Assembly (NCBI GenBank): GCA_001577185.1
Contig: LSCM01000035.1
Location: forward strand, 1-9,570
Direction: 5' to 3'
Origin: Cloacimonetes bacterium TCS62
GTDB lineage: Bacteria > Cloacimonadota > Cloacimonadia > Cloacimonadales > TCS61
DNA: 9,570 nucleotides
Under the pieces are notes generated by a model that saw only the letters and a list, made by a program, of their open reading frames with translations, was not told the DNA's origin and made no database searches. Of this stretch, positions 1-5,692 are shown piece by piece (position 1 is the first letter of the stretch; each line of letters opens with the position of its first letter). Position numbers and translations under genes: made by a program.

Positions 1-75
1 TTTATGTTTGTTCATTTTGTTCCTACGCCTGAAGGCGCAGGCTATTGAGGTTGATCTTGATAACGTGATAATTGT
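1..75. other. Gene-free left edge with a small hairpin
   Basis: No open frame or RNA gene is recognisable here. A short GC-rich palindromic patch at 26-42 can fold as CGCCT/AGGCG (26-30 with 33-37) or as GCCTG/CAGGC (27-31 with 38-42). The bases around 5-16 (tgtttgttcatt) resemble part of the 300-bp repeat unit at 184-195 and 484-495, so this may be the worn edge of another repeat copy. That match is short and could be chance. Confidence 0.3.
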
Positions 76-131
76 AATTCATAATTCGTAATTCATAATT
101 CATAATTCACAATTCGTAATTTGTAATTCGT
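76..131. repeat. Heptanucleotide tandem array 1 (8 units)
   Basis: Eight consecutive 7-bp units of the form aattcat, aattcgt, aattcac or aatttgt run without interruption from 76 to 131. The first four bases (aatt) are constant and the last three vary among cat, cgt, cac and tgt. The same heptad occurs at 372-434 and 672-706, always at the edges of the 300-bp repeat units. It has no coding sense and no recognised function. A period of seven rather than three or nine argues against a decayed gene. Confidence 0.85.
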
Positions 132-135
132 AAAT

Positions 136-171
136 AAAAAACCGATGTGTTTCCCTGCGGAAAGCCCCATC
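136..171 (-). terminator. Terminator-like hairpin, repeat copy 1
   Basis: Read on the minus strand, GATG (168-171) pairs with CATC (144-147) and an inner TTTCC/GGAAA stem (159-163 with 150-154) closes a four-base loop. A run of six T (136-141) follows. This is the layout of an intrinsic terminator for leftward transcription, such as that of the tRNA gene at 711-787. The outer and inner stems are separated by an asymmetric internal loop, so the strength is uncertain. Confidence 0.5.
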
Positions 172-217
172 TTGTTTTTACTTCGTTTGTTCATTACATT
201 CACAAGCCGAAGTATTA

Positions 218-236
218 TGGCACGCCTGAGAAGATT
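218..236 (-). other. 19-base copy of the tRNA-Arg 3' end (repeat copy 1)
   Basis: The sequence tggcacgcctgagaagatt is identical to 711-729, which on the minus strand is the CCA end, acceptor 3' arm and part of the T arm of tRNA-Arg. The match stops inside the T loop, so this cannot be a functional tRNA. Fragments of this kind are typical of integration (att) sites or of duplications whose endpoint lies in a tRNA gene. No integrase gene is seen in the window. Confidence 0.85.
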
Positions 237-371
237 ATTGAGTCGAAGAAACTTTAAGTTTCTTCTTGGTCAATGCTACTTCGCCGCTTATTTCTCGCTA
301 ACTCGAAATTAGATTCCGGCTCGTGGTCAAACTCTAGCAAGAAGAAGGAGTTCTCATACTATTTAATCTAA

Positions 372-434
372 AATTCATAATTAATAATTCGTAATTCGTA
401 ATTTACAATTCATCATTCGTAATTCATAATTAAA
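372..434. repeat. Heptanucleotide tandem array 2 (9 units)
   Basis: Nine 7-bp units: aattcat, aattaat, aattcgt twice, aatttac, aattcat, cattcgt, aattcat, aattaaa. They fill the joint between the two 300-bp repeat copies. The first 26 bases are identical to the start of array 3, and the rest is more like array 1, so the array itself appears to have taken part in the duplication. Confidence 0.85.
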
Positions 435-435
435 T

Positions 436-471
436 AAAAAACCGATGCGTTTCCCTGCGGAAAGCCCCATC
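436..471 (-). terminator. Terminator-like hairpin, repeat copy 2
   Basis: This is the second copy of the hairpin at 136-171, with one substitution (c at 448) in the internal loop and intact stems. On the minus strand it is followed by six T (436-441). It is the first terminator-like structure met by a leftward transcript from the tRNA gene, about 240 bases past its CCA end, and so may end that transcript. Confidence 0.5.
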
Positions 472-517
472 TTGTTTTTACTACGTTTGTTCATTTCATT
501 CACAAGCCGAAGTATAA

Positions 518-536
518 TGGCACGCCTGAGAAGATT
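518..536 (-). other. 19-base copy of the tRNA-Arg 3' end (repeat copy 2)
   Basis: Identical to 711-729 and to 218-236. The similarity continues weakly outward: agtataatgg at 511-520 against agtaaaatgg next to the real tRNA. It lies 193 bp from the intact tRNA and 300 bp from the other fragment. It is not functional as a tRNA by itself. Confidence 0.85.
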
Positions 537-671
537 ATTGAGTCGAAGAAACTTTAAGTTTCTTCTTGGTCAATGCTACTTCGCCGCTTATTTCTCGCTA
601 ACTCGAAATTAGATTCCGGCTCGTGGTCAAACTCTAGCAAGAAGAAGGAGTTCTCATACTATTTAATCTAA

Positions 672-706
672 AATTCATAATTAATAATTCGTAATTCAAA
701 ATTAGT
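672..706. repeat. Heptanucleotide tandem array 3 (5 units)
   Basis: Five 7-bp units (aattcat, aattaat, aattcgt, aattcaa, aattagt) stand between the second 300-bp repeat copy and the 3' end of tRNA-Arg. The first 26 bases match 372-397 exactly, and the array then diverges. Confidence 0.8.
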
Positions 707-710
707 AAAA

Positions 711-787
711 TGGCACGCCTGAGAAGATTCGAACTCCTAACCCCCTGATCCGTAGTCAAGTGCTCTATCCAGTTGAGCTACAGGCGC
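711..787 (-). tRNA. tRNA-Arg (anticodon ACG)
   Basis: The 77-nt minus-strand sequence folds as a full cloverleaf: acceptor GCGCCTG with CAGGCGT (one G-U pair), D stem GCTC/GAGC, anticodon stem CTTGA/TCAGG, loop CTACGGA with anticodon ACG, five-base variable loop, T stem AGGAG/CTTCT with loop TTCGAAT, discriminator G and an encoded CCA. It reads CGU and, if A34 is converted to inosine as usual for bacterial tRNA-Arg(ACG), also CGC and CGA. Its last 19 bases are copied twice in the repeats downstream (218-236, 518-536). It is divergent from the asparaginase operon. Confidence 0.97.
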
Positions 788-796
788 ACAATAAGT

Positions 797-827
797 GTTA
801 GAACATTTTTATTCATTTTTATGTCAA
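797..827 (-). promoter_or_regulatory. Probable sigma-70 promoter of tRNA-Arg
   Basis: On the minus strand a perfect TTGACA (822-827) is followed after 19 bases by TCTAAC (797-802; four of six consensus bases). The -10 ends ten bases before the tRNA 5' end, a usual distance for a tRNA gene. The spacer is slightly long, so the assignment is moderate. Confidence 0.5.
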
Positions 828-871
828 GAAAATTTAGATTAATATTTTTATGTTTTAAACCATAGAACTTC

Positions 872-903
872 TTGACAATCATAACCTCAAAATTTTGTTA
901 AAT
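872..903 (+). promoter_or_regulatory. Possible promoter of the asparaginase operon
   Basis: A perfect -35 box TTGACA lies at 872-877. The -10 is poorly defined: TTAAAT at 898-903 (20-base spacing) or TGTTAA at 896-901 (18-base spacing). Transcription from either would start just upstream of the ribosome-binding site at 913-916. It is the only good -35 box ahead of the four-gene operon and points away from the tRNA promoter. Confidence 0.35.
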
Positions 904-921
904 TTAATTATTGAGGAATTT

Positions 922-1896
922 ATGAAGAAAAAAATATTGATAATCACGACTGGCGGTACTATTGCCATGAAGCATAATAGTCCTTTTGGTGTAATTCCGA
1001 ATGACGAATTTGCGCTTCAACTAAAGAGATTTCCTAAGTTAGATGAAATCGCTAAGATAGATGTTTACGAATTTTCAAACATTCCCAGCCCGTTTATGAC
1101 TCCCAACAAAATGGTTGAATTATCAAAAACAGTTGATAAAAAGATCAAGAACTTTGATGGTATTGTTATAACTCATGGCACCGACACTTTAGAAGAAACA
1201 GCTTATTTGCTAAATCTAACGCTAAAGACAACTAAGCCTGTAGTCTTTACAGCAGCTATGAGAAGCGGTTCGGAACTAGGGTTAGACGGTCCCAGAAATA
1301 TTGTCGGAGCTGTTCGAGTAGCTGGAGCACAACGTTCAAAAGGAAGAGGTGTTTTAGTAGTTATGAACGATGAAATTGATTCAGCACAGGATGTAGTAAA
1401 AACAGATTCTGGTAAAACAGATTCGTTTATGAGTCCGTCATTAGGTCTACTAGGTATAATAGATCCGGATAGAGTCATATATTACAGAAAATCTGAAATT
1501 CTTGAGAAGATTTACACAAAAAAAATAGATACAAATATTGAATTGATAAAATGCGCTAGTGGAATGGATGGTAAATTTATTGATACAGCGATTGCCAAGA
1601 GCACAAAAGCCATCGTTTTGGAAGCATTTGGACGTGGGAACATTCCCAAAACCATGCTTCCAGCAATAGATCGTGCCTTGAAAAAAAATATAGTGATCGT
1701 GATCGTTTCTAGAACTCAAACAGGACGGGTAATCCCAGAATATGGTTATGAAGGTGGAGGATTATTTTTGCAAAAGAAAGGGATAATTCTAGGAGGAAAT
1801 TTAGATGGTTCTAAAATGCGTATAAAATTAATGGTATTATTCGGCAAATATGGTAATGCAAATGATGTAAAAAAGCATCTTATAGAAGGAAAATAA
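922..1896 (+). CDS. ansA: L-asparaginase (bacterial type I/II family), cytoplasmic
   Basis: The enzyme hydrolyses L-asparagine to aspartate and ammonia. From the start at 922 it has 324 residues, the normal length. The first catalytic motif TGGTIA is at residues 10-15 (nucleophilic Thr13), HGTDT at 85-89 (Thr87, Asp88), DGPRN at 122-126, and the conserved Lys of the VVMND...VVKT segment at 160. Ser56 in IPSPFM matches the substrate-binding Ser. There is no signal peptide, so a cytoplasmic enzyme is expected. The frame is open from a TTG at 895, but ATG 922 is preferred: GAGG at 913-916 sits five bases before it and the protein then begins MKKKILIITTGG as is usual. It is the first gene of a four-gene operon; the antiporter follows after 15 bases. 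Some relatives also use glutamine, and specificity cannot be read here. Confidence 0.93.
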   Translation: MKKKILIITTGGTIAMKHNSPFGVIPNDEFALQLKRFPKLDEIAKIDVYEFSNIPSPFMTPNKMVELSKTVDKKIKNFDGIVITHGTDTLEETAYLLNLTLKTTKPVVFTAAMRSGSELGLDGPRNIVGAVRVAGAQRSKGRGVLVVMNDEIDSAQDVVKTDSGKTDSFMSPSLGLLGIIDPDRVIYYRKSEILEKIYTKKIDTNIELIKCASGMDGKFIDTAIAKSTKAIVLEAFGRGNIPKTMLPAIDRALKKNIVIVIVSRTQTGRVIPEYGYEGGGLFLQKKGIILGGNLDGSKMRIKLMVLFGKYGNANDVKKHLIEGK

Positions 1897-1911
1897 AATA
1901 AGGTTAGCGAT

Positions 1912-3150
1912 ATGTTACAAGCATTAGAAATTATAAAACAATATTTTGCTCATCACATTATTTTTAGTACTGGATTATTATTGATCACAGGTTATATTTT
2001 TGGAAGTCTTGCAGAGAAGATAAAGCTCCCGACTATAACTGGTTATATCCTCGCCGGAGTAATAATTGGTAGTTCCGGACTTAAAATGATAAATGCTGAG
2101 AACATGGAGATATTATATATACTCTCTGAGATCACTTTATCTTTCATAGCAGTGATAATTGGTGGTGAATTTTCTTTTAGTAAATTAAAGATCTATGGTA
2201 ACAAAATTCTATTCATGACTCTAGCACAGATGCTACTCACTTTCTTCTTAGTCTCTTTTGGTTTACTGTTTATTGGATTTTCTGCTTATATAGCATTTAT
2301 TTTGGGAGCAATTTCTGCTGCCACAGCTCCAGCTGCAACGGTTGTGATAGTTGAGAAGTTAAAGGCTCGAGGTAAATTCGTTGATTATCTATATGGTATT
2401 GTAGCTTTGGATGATGCAGGAACAATTATCTTGTTTTCGATAACTTTTGCTATCTCAGCTTCATTATTTGGAGAAGCTGATTTTCATCTTTCTAATTCTA
2501 TACTTCATGCATTCAAGGAAATATTTATCTCCATTTTAATCGGTGGTATTGGTGGTTTAATAATTCACTTCATAACAATAAAAAAGAATAACTTAAATGA
2601 GATCAAGATAATCTCTCTGGGAATAATTTTTATTGTAACATCGATCAACGTAAGCCTGCACCTCTCCCCTTTGATAGCAAATATGACTTTGGGTATGATC
2701 CTGATTAATCTAAGCAAAAAAAATGCTCGAATATTATTTTCATTTCAACCAATGACACCACCCCTTTATGCAATATTCTTTGCAATCGCTGGGGCTGAAC
2801 TTAAACTAAGTATATTCAAAGAAACGACTATTTTATTAGCTGGAGCAATTTTTATAATTTTAAGATTTTTAGGAAAATATTTTGGAATCTATTTATCGGC
2901 TACTACCTTAAAATTAAACAAGAATATAAGCAAATATCTGGGTTTAAGTTTATTACCTCAAGCAGGGGTTGCCATAGGACTTGTGCTTTTCGTTCAGGGT
3001 TCTCCGGTTCTAGCTGAAGCATCATCCTTTGTTCAAGAGCAGGTGGTTGACATGACAAATATCATACTTATGTCGGTCTTTATTAATGAATTAATTGGGC
3101 CGCCACTAGCGAGAATGGCAATTTTGAAAAATTTACGAAGGAGAAAGTAA
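1912..3150 (+). CDS. CPA2-family cation/proton antiporter (Kef/NapA-like)
   Basis: This 412-residue inner-membrane protein has about 12-13 hydrophobic helices by eye, the usual CPA2 fold, and probably exchanges Na+ or K+ for H+. Family marks are LPTITGYILAG near residues 39-49, the unwound-helix region ATAPAATVV at 137-145, the ion-binding aspartate pair in ALDDAG (Asp167, Asp168) and a lysine in the RFLGKY helix (Lys322). The DD pair is seen in electrogenic NapA-like members, but selectivity is inference. There is no cytosolic TrkA-N/RCK domain; the C-terminus ends in a short basic tail (KNLRRRK). AAGG at 1900-1903 precedes ATG. Its stop overlaps the start of the EIIA/PII-like gene by one base, implying translational coupling and fixed stoichiometry, as expected if that protein is its regulator. 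Confidence 0.9.
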   Translation: MLQALEIIKQYFAHHIIFSTGLLLITGYIFGSLAEKIKLPTITGYILAGVIIGSSGLKMINAENMEILYILSEITLSFIAVIIGGEFSFSKLKIYGNKILFMTLAQMLLTFFLVSFGLLFIGFSAYIAFILGAISAATAPAATVVIVEKLKARGKFVDYLYGIVALDDAGTIILFSITFAISASLFGEADFHLSNSILHAFKEIFISILIGGIGGLIIHFITIKKNNLNEIKIISLGIIFIVTSINVSLHLSPLIANMTLGMILINLSKKNARILFSFQPMTPPLYAIFFAIAGAELKLSIFKETTILLAGAIFIILRFLGKYFGIYLSATTLKLNKNISKYLGLSLLPQAGVAIGLVLFVQGSPVLAEASSFVQEQVVDMTNIILMSVFINELIGPPLARMAILKNLRRRK

Positions 3151-3965
3151 TGGAACTTTCTGAGATCATTAAGCTCGAATGTTGTGATATCGATCTTAAA
3201 GCTAAGAATAAAGAAGACGCTATACACAAAATTTCTAACCTTATCAAACGCAGTCGTGAATTCCGCAATATTGAAACCGGACAGATCTACAAAGCTTTAA
3301 AAGAACGTGAAGATATGGGAAGTACTGGATTTAACAGAGGGATCGCTATCCCCCATTGTCAATTGGGAGGAATCAATAACTTTATCATCTCTATTGCAAA
3401 GAGTAAAAAGGGAGTTCATTTTGATTCATTGGATAAGAAAAAATCCCATATTTTCGTGACAATAGTAGGGCCAAAAGGTGATAGAAACACACATTTAAAA
3501 TTATTAGCTCAAGTTTCACAGATCCTAAAAGAACCCCATGTTGTTGATGATTTGATGCAAACTACCACTAAAATTAGTCTTTATGAAGAGTTTTTACGTC
3601 ATTCTCAAATAGATATTAAGAAAATCTCAAAAAAAGGAAAGGAAGTACTGATGTTGATGACAATTAAAAATGAGGATATCATGCAGGATATAACAGAAAT
3701 TTTTGTTGAATATGGTGTGCAAAATTCTATAATTGTCGAGACTAAAAATCTAGCAAATCTTTTATCTAATGTGCCTTTATTTATGGGATTCTTCAATTTT
3801 ACAGGTGAAAAAAATCCAGCTAGTAAAATTGTTTTATTAAAGATAACCAAAGATCATCTTAATGCTTTGATAAAAGGTTTAGAAGATGTTTTTGGAGACC
3901 TAGAAAATTTTTCTGCTCTCAGTATAGTCGTGCTTGATATATTCTTCTCAAAAGGTACGTTGTAA
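3150..3965 (+). CDS. EIIA(Ntr)-like domain joined to a PII-like domain; probable antiporter regulator
   Basis: This 271-residue soluble protein has two parts. Residues 1-152 form a PTS EIIA type-2 domain (PtsN/FruA family): the phosphoryl-accepting His69 lies in GIAIPHCQL and the second conserved His115 in HLKLLAQVSQIL. Residues about 162-270 look like a compact ferredoxin-fold PII-like domain (KEVLMLMTI, a helix, EYGVQNSIIVE, a loop with PLFMGFFNF, SKIVLLKI, a helix, then LSIVVLDIFF), similar in plan to PII-like proteins next to transporters. The second assignment rests on pattern and predicted fold only. No EI, HPr or sugar permease is present, so a regulatory rather than sugar-transport role is likely; E. 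coli PtsN controls K+ transport. AAGGAG (3138-3143) lies six bases before ATG. Both neighbours overlap it by one base (TAATG). Confidence 0.8.
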   Translation: MELSEIIKLECCDIDLKAKNKEDAIHKISNLIKRSREFRNIETGQIYKALKEREDMGSTGFNRGIAIPHCQLGGINNFIISIAKSKKGVHFDSLDKKKSHIFVTIVGPKGDRNTHLKLLAQVSQILKEPHVVDDLMQTTTKISLYEEFLRHSQIDIKKISKKGKEVLMLMTIKNEDIMQDITEIFVEYGVQNSIIVETKNLANLLSNVPLFMGFFNFTGEKNPASKIVLLKITKDHLNALIKGLEDVFGDLENFSALSIVVLDIFFSKGTL

Positions 3966-5155
3966 TGAATAAATTCGAAAAGATAATATGCCGTAAAGAT
4001 ACAAAATGCTATAAGTGGGATTACCTAAAAGAAATATTCGGTAGGAATGACCTGCTTTCTATGTGGGTTGCAGATATGGATTTTAAAGCACCCGCTAAGG
4101 TAATAGAAGTTCTTGAAAAAAGAGTGGAGCACGGAGTTTTTGGTTATACAGGTTTAACGGATAGCTTCTATTCTTCCATCATAAATTGGATGAAAAACAG
4201 ATTCAATTGGCATATTGAGAAAGATTGGATAGTAACGACACCTGGAATAGTACCTGCTATAAATTTTGCTATTCAAACTTATACGAAGAAACAAGATAAA
4301 GTTTTAGTACAAACTCCAGTTTATTATCCTTTTTTCAAATCTATCAATAATAACAAGCGAACTCTCATAAATTCAGAACTACTACTGGTTTCTGATCGGT
4401 ATGAAATGAATTTTCCTGATCTGGAGAGACAACTTTCACATGATGTTGAAATGATGATATTATGCAGTCCTCATAATCCTGTAGGTAGAGTTTGGAAGAA
4501 AACAGAATTGCAAAAAGTTGCAGAATTGTGTTTAAAACATAAAGTTCTTCTCGTATCAGATGAAATTCATTCTGATGTAGTTTTTAGTGACAATCAACAT
4601 ATACCGGTTCCTAAGATATCCTCAGAAATTGCTAAAAATTCTATTACAATGTTCGCCCCCAGTAAAACTTTTAATCTTGCTGGTCTTTCTATATCAACGG
4701 TCATTATACCAAATACAGAATTACGCCAGCAATTTAAGAATACTTTATTAAAACTTGGATTACATGGTGGGAATTTATTTGGGATCGAAGCATTAGAAGC
4801 AGCTTATAAATATGGTAGTTCATGGCTAGACCAATTGATACTCTATATTGAAGATAACTATAAATTTATAAAACAATACATCAAAAAGAATATTGCAAAG
4901 ATCAAAGTGATCCAGATGGAAGGAACTTATCTTTTATGGTTGGATTGTCGAGAATTGAAATTTACGCAAAAAGAATTAGTTAGTTTTTTTATTAATGAAG
5001 CCGGTTTAGCTTTAAATGACGGTGATACATTTGGAAAAGGTGGTAAAGGTTTTATGCGCATGAACCTTGCCTGTTCAAGACGATTACTCAAACAAGCATT
5101 AGAACAGCTGACAATAGCATATAATAAATTAGAAAAAAATAACTCGACCCGATAA
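3965..5155 (+). CDS. patB: MalY/PatB-type PLP-dependent cystathionine beta-lyase (aminotransferase class I/II fold)
   Basis: The 396-residue cytoplasmic PLP enzyme probably cleaves the C-S bond of cystathionine or cysteine-like substrates, giving a thiol, pyruvate and ammonia. PLP-site residues are visible: Asn171 in CSPHNPVG, Asp199 in SDEIHSD, the Schiff-base Lys234 in APSKTFNLAG, and the carboxylate-binding Arg365 in GFMRMNLA. The N-terminal WVADMDF (34-40) and FGYTG (59-63) are hallmarks of the MalY/PatB branch rather than aspartate aminotransferase. Length is normal. It starts on a one-base TAATG overlap with the preceding gene, with AGG at 3953-3955 as the weak ribosome site. It is the last gene of the operon; with asparaginase it makes two amino-acid-degrading, ammonia-releasing enzymes flanking an ion antiporter and its likely regulator. 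Exact substrate is not determinable. Confidence 0.88.
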   Translation: MNKFEKIICRKDTKCYKWDYLKEIFGRNDLLSMWVADMDFKAPAKVIEVLEKRVEHGVFGYTGLTDSFYSSIINWMKNRFNWHIEKDWIVTTPGIVPAINFAIQTYTKKQDKVLVQTPVYYPFFKSINNNKRTLINSELLLVSDRYEMNFPDLERQLSHDVEMMILCSPHNPVGRVWKKTELQKVAELCLKHKVLLVSDEIHSDVVFSDNQHIPVPKISSEIAKNSITMFAPSKTFNLAGLSISTVIIPNTELRQQFKNTLLKLGLHGGNLFGIEALEAAYKYGSSWLDQLILYIEDNYKFIKQYIKKNIAKIKVIQMEGTYLLWLDCRELKFTQKELVSFFINEAGLALNDGDTFGKGGKGFMRMNLACSRRLLKQALEQLTIAYNKLEKNNSTR

Positions 5156-5175
5156 TAGATCGGATCGAATTTTAT
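5144..5175 (+). terminator. Intrinsic terminator of the asparaginase operon
   Basis: CCGAT (5149-5153) pairs with ATCGG (5159-5163) around the loop AATAG, and after one mismatch TCGA pairs with TCGA (5144-5147 with 5165-5168). A short T-rich stretch (attttat) follows. The hairpin overlaps the stop codon at 5153-5155. The T-tract is only four long, so termination may be partial. Confidence 0.6.
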
Positions 5176-5194
5176 ACATTGTTATTTGCATTAA

Positions 5195-5329
5195 CTAATG
5201 AGCTTCATCATATATGATATTAGACCAATCCTGCCAAATATCAGGTGAGGAAGATATATCTCGAATTCCTTCCCAATCGCCTTCCGCAGGCTGGGTAATA
5301 TCTCCATCTCCATTGAAATTTATAAAGAT
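5195..5329 (-). pseudogene. Orphan C-terminal fragment of a probable secreted protein
   Basis: On the minus strand 44 codons run open from just after an in-frame TAG (5330-5332) to a TAG stop at 5195-5197, with no ATG. The reading contains NFNGDGDITQP, EGDWEGI and IWQDWSNIIYDEAH. Its NGDGD and GDW-GI wording resembles the acidic, Gly-rich ends of secreted repeat or beta-helix proteins in this kind of organism, and is unlike random AT-rich intergenic sequence. It lies just downstream of the ATL gene's stop (5343-5345) and has no body of its own, so a remnant of a deleted or rearranged gene is the simplest view. The family is not identified. Confidence 0.4.
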
Positions 5330-5342
5330 CTATACTATTATT

Positions 5343-5603
5343 TTAAAATTTAATACCCTCATTTTCCAAGATAGCTTTTTGCTCTTCATATCCTTTACCC
5401 GGTTTTAATGAAATAGAGCCCTTAGAATTAACCACCCGATACCAAGGAAGATCATATTTTGTTGATGAAGAATGCAATATTCTAGAAACTTGTCTTGCAG
5501 CATTTCTATTACCTGCTAGTGATGCTATCTGACCATATGTGGCAACTTTTCCTGCTGGGATTTGCCTAATAAGTGATATTACTCTTTTAGAAAATTTTGT
5601 CAT
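5343..5603 (-). CDS. Alkyltransferase-like (ATL) DNA-damage-binding protein, MGMT fold without the cysteine
   Basis: This 86-residue protein matches the C-terminal DNA-binding domain of O6-alkylguanine-DNA alkyltransferases: IPAGKVATYGQIA (15-27), the recognition helix with AARQVSRIL (35-43; Arg37 as arginine finger) and PWYRVVNSKG (53-62). The PCHR active-site Cys is replaced by Trp54, which defines ATL proteins (E. coli YbaZ and S. pombe Atl1 have PWHR). Such proteins bind O6-alkylguanine, flip the base and hand the lesion to nucleotide excision repair; they do not transfer the alkyl group. It is shorter than Atl1 (108 aa), ending soon after the core domain. No clear Shine-Dalgarno precedes ATG at 5603. 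It lies 89 bases after pgk with no obvious terminator between, so read-through from pgk is possible. Confidence 0.88.
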   Translation of the reverse strand: MTKFSKRVISLIRQIPAGKVATYGQIASLAGNRNAARQVSRILHSSSTKYDLPWYRVVNSKGSISLKPGKGYEEQKAILENEGIKF

Positions 5604-5692
5604 AATAATCTATAAACTGACTATATAATTTCACTATTTTGGGCATCCAAATAAATTCATCTCTAATACATGATCAAAAAGTGTAATATATA

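Larger units (their letters stand above)
131..697. repeat. 300-bp-period tandem repeat, two copies
   Basis: Bases 131-397 recur at 431-697 with an exact offset of 300. I count four substitutions (148/448, 183/483, 196/496, 216/516), and 217-397 is identical to 517-697 (181 bp), so the duplication is recent or kept uniform. Each unit contains, left to right, an A-run plus hairpin (136-171, 436-471), a 19-base copy of the tRNA-Arg 3' end (218-236, 518-536), a perfect 10-bp palindrome with a one-base centre (245-265, 545-565), a 9-bp segment at 260-268 complementary to 338-346, and a heptad array. I see no convincing open frame on either strand. Tandem duplication beside a tRNA, or repeated integration at its 3' end, are both possible. 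Confidence 0.95.

Noticed and set aside
341..353. Second, inverted tRNA-like match (aggagttc at 346-353 equals part of the tRNA T arm on the other strand)
   Set aside because: Only eight bases match and nothing around them continues the similarity, so chance is likely.
237..371. Degraded protein gene in the 300-bp repeat
   Set aside because: Minus-strand frames have stretches of 30-odd codons without stops, but no frame stays open through the unit, none has a ribosome site, and I could not match the wording to a known family.
131..697. CRISPR array
   Set aside because: There are only two long units with identical interiors and no short repeats separated by unique spacers; the heptad runs have no spacers.
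895..921. N-terminal extension of asparaginase from a TTG codon at 895
   Set aside because: The nine extra residues are not typical of the family, the stretch overlaps the likely promoter, and GAGG at 913-916 is well placed for ATG 922.
5214..5408. Plus-strand 64-codon open frame between patB and the ATL gene
   Set aside because: It runs antisense into the ATL gene, has no ribosome-binding site and resembles no family; the minus-strand fragment reading is the more protein-like one.
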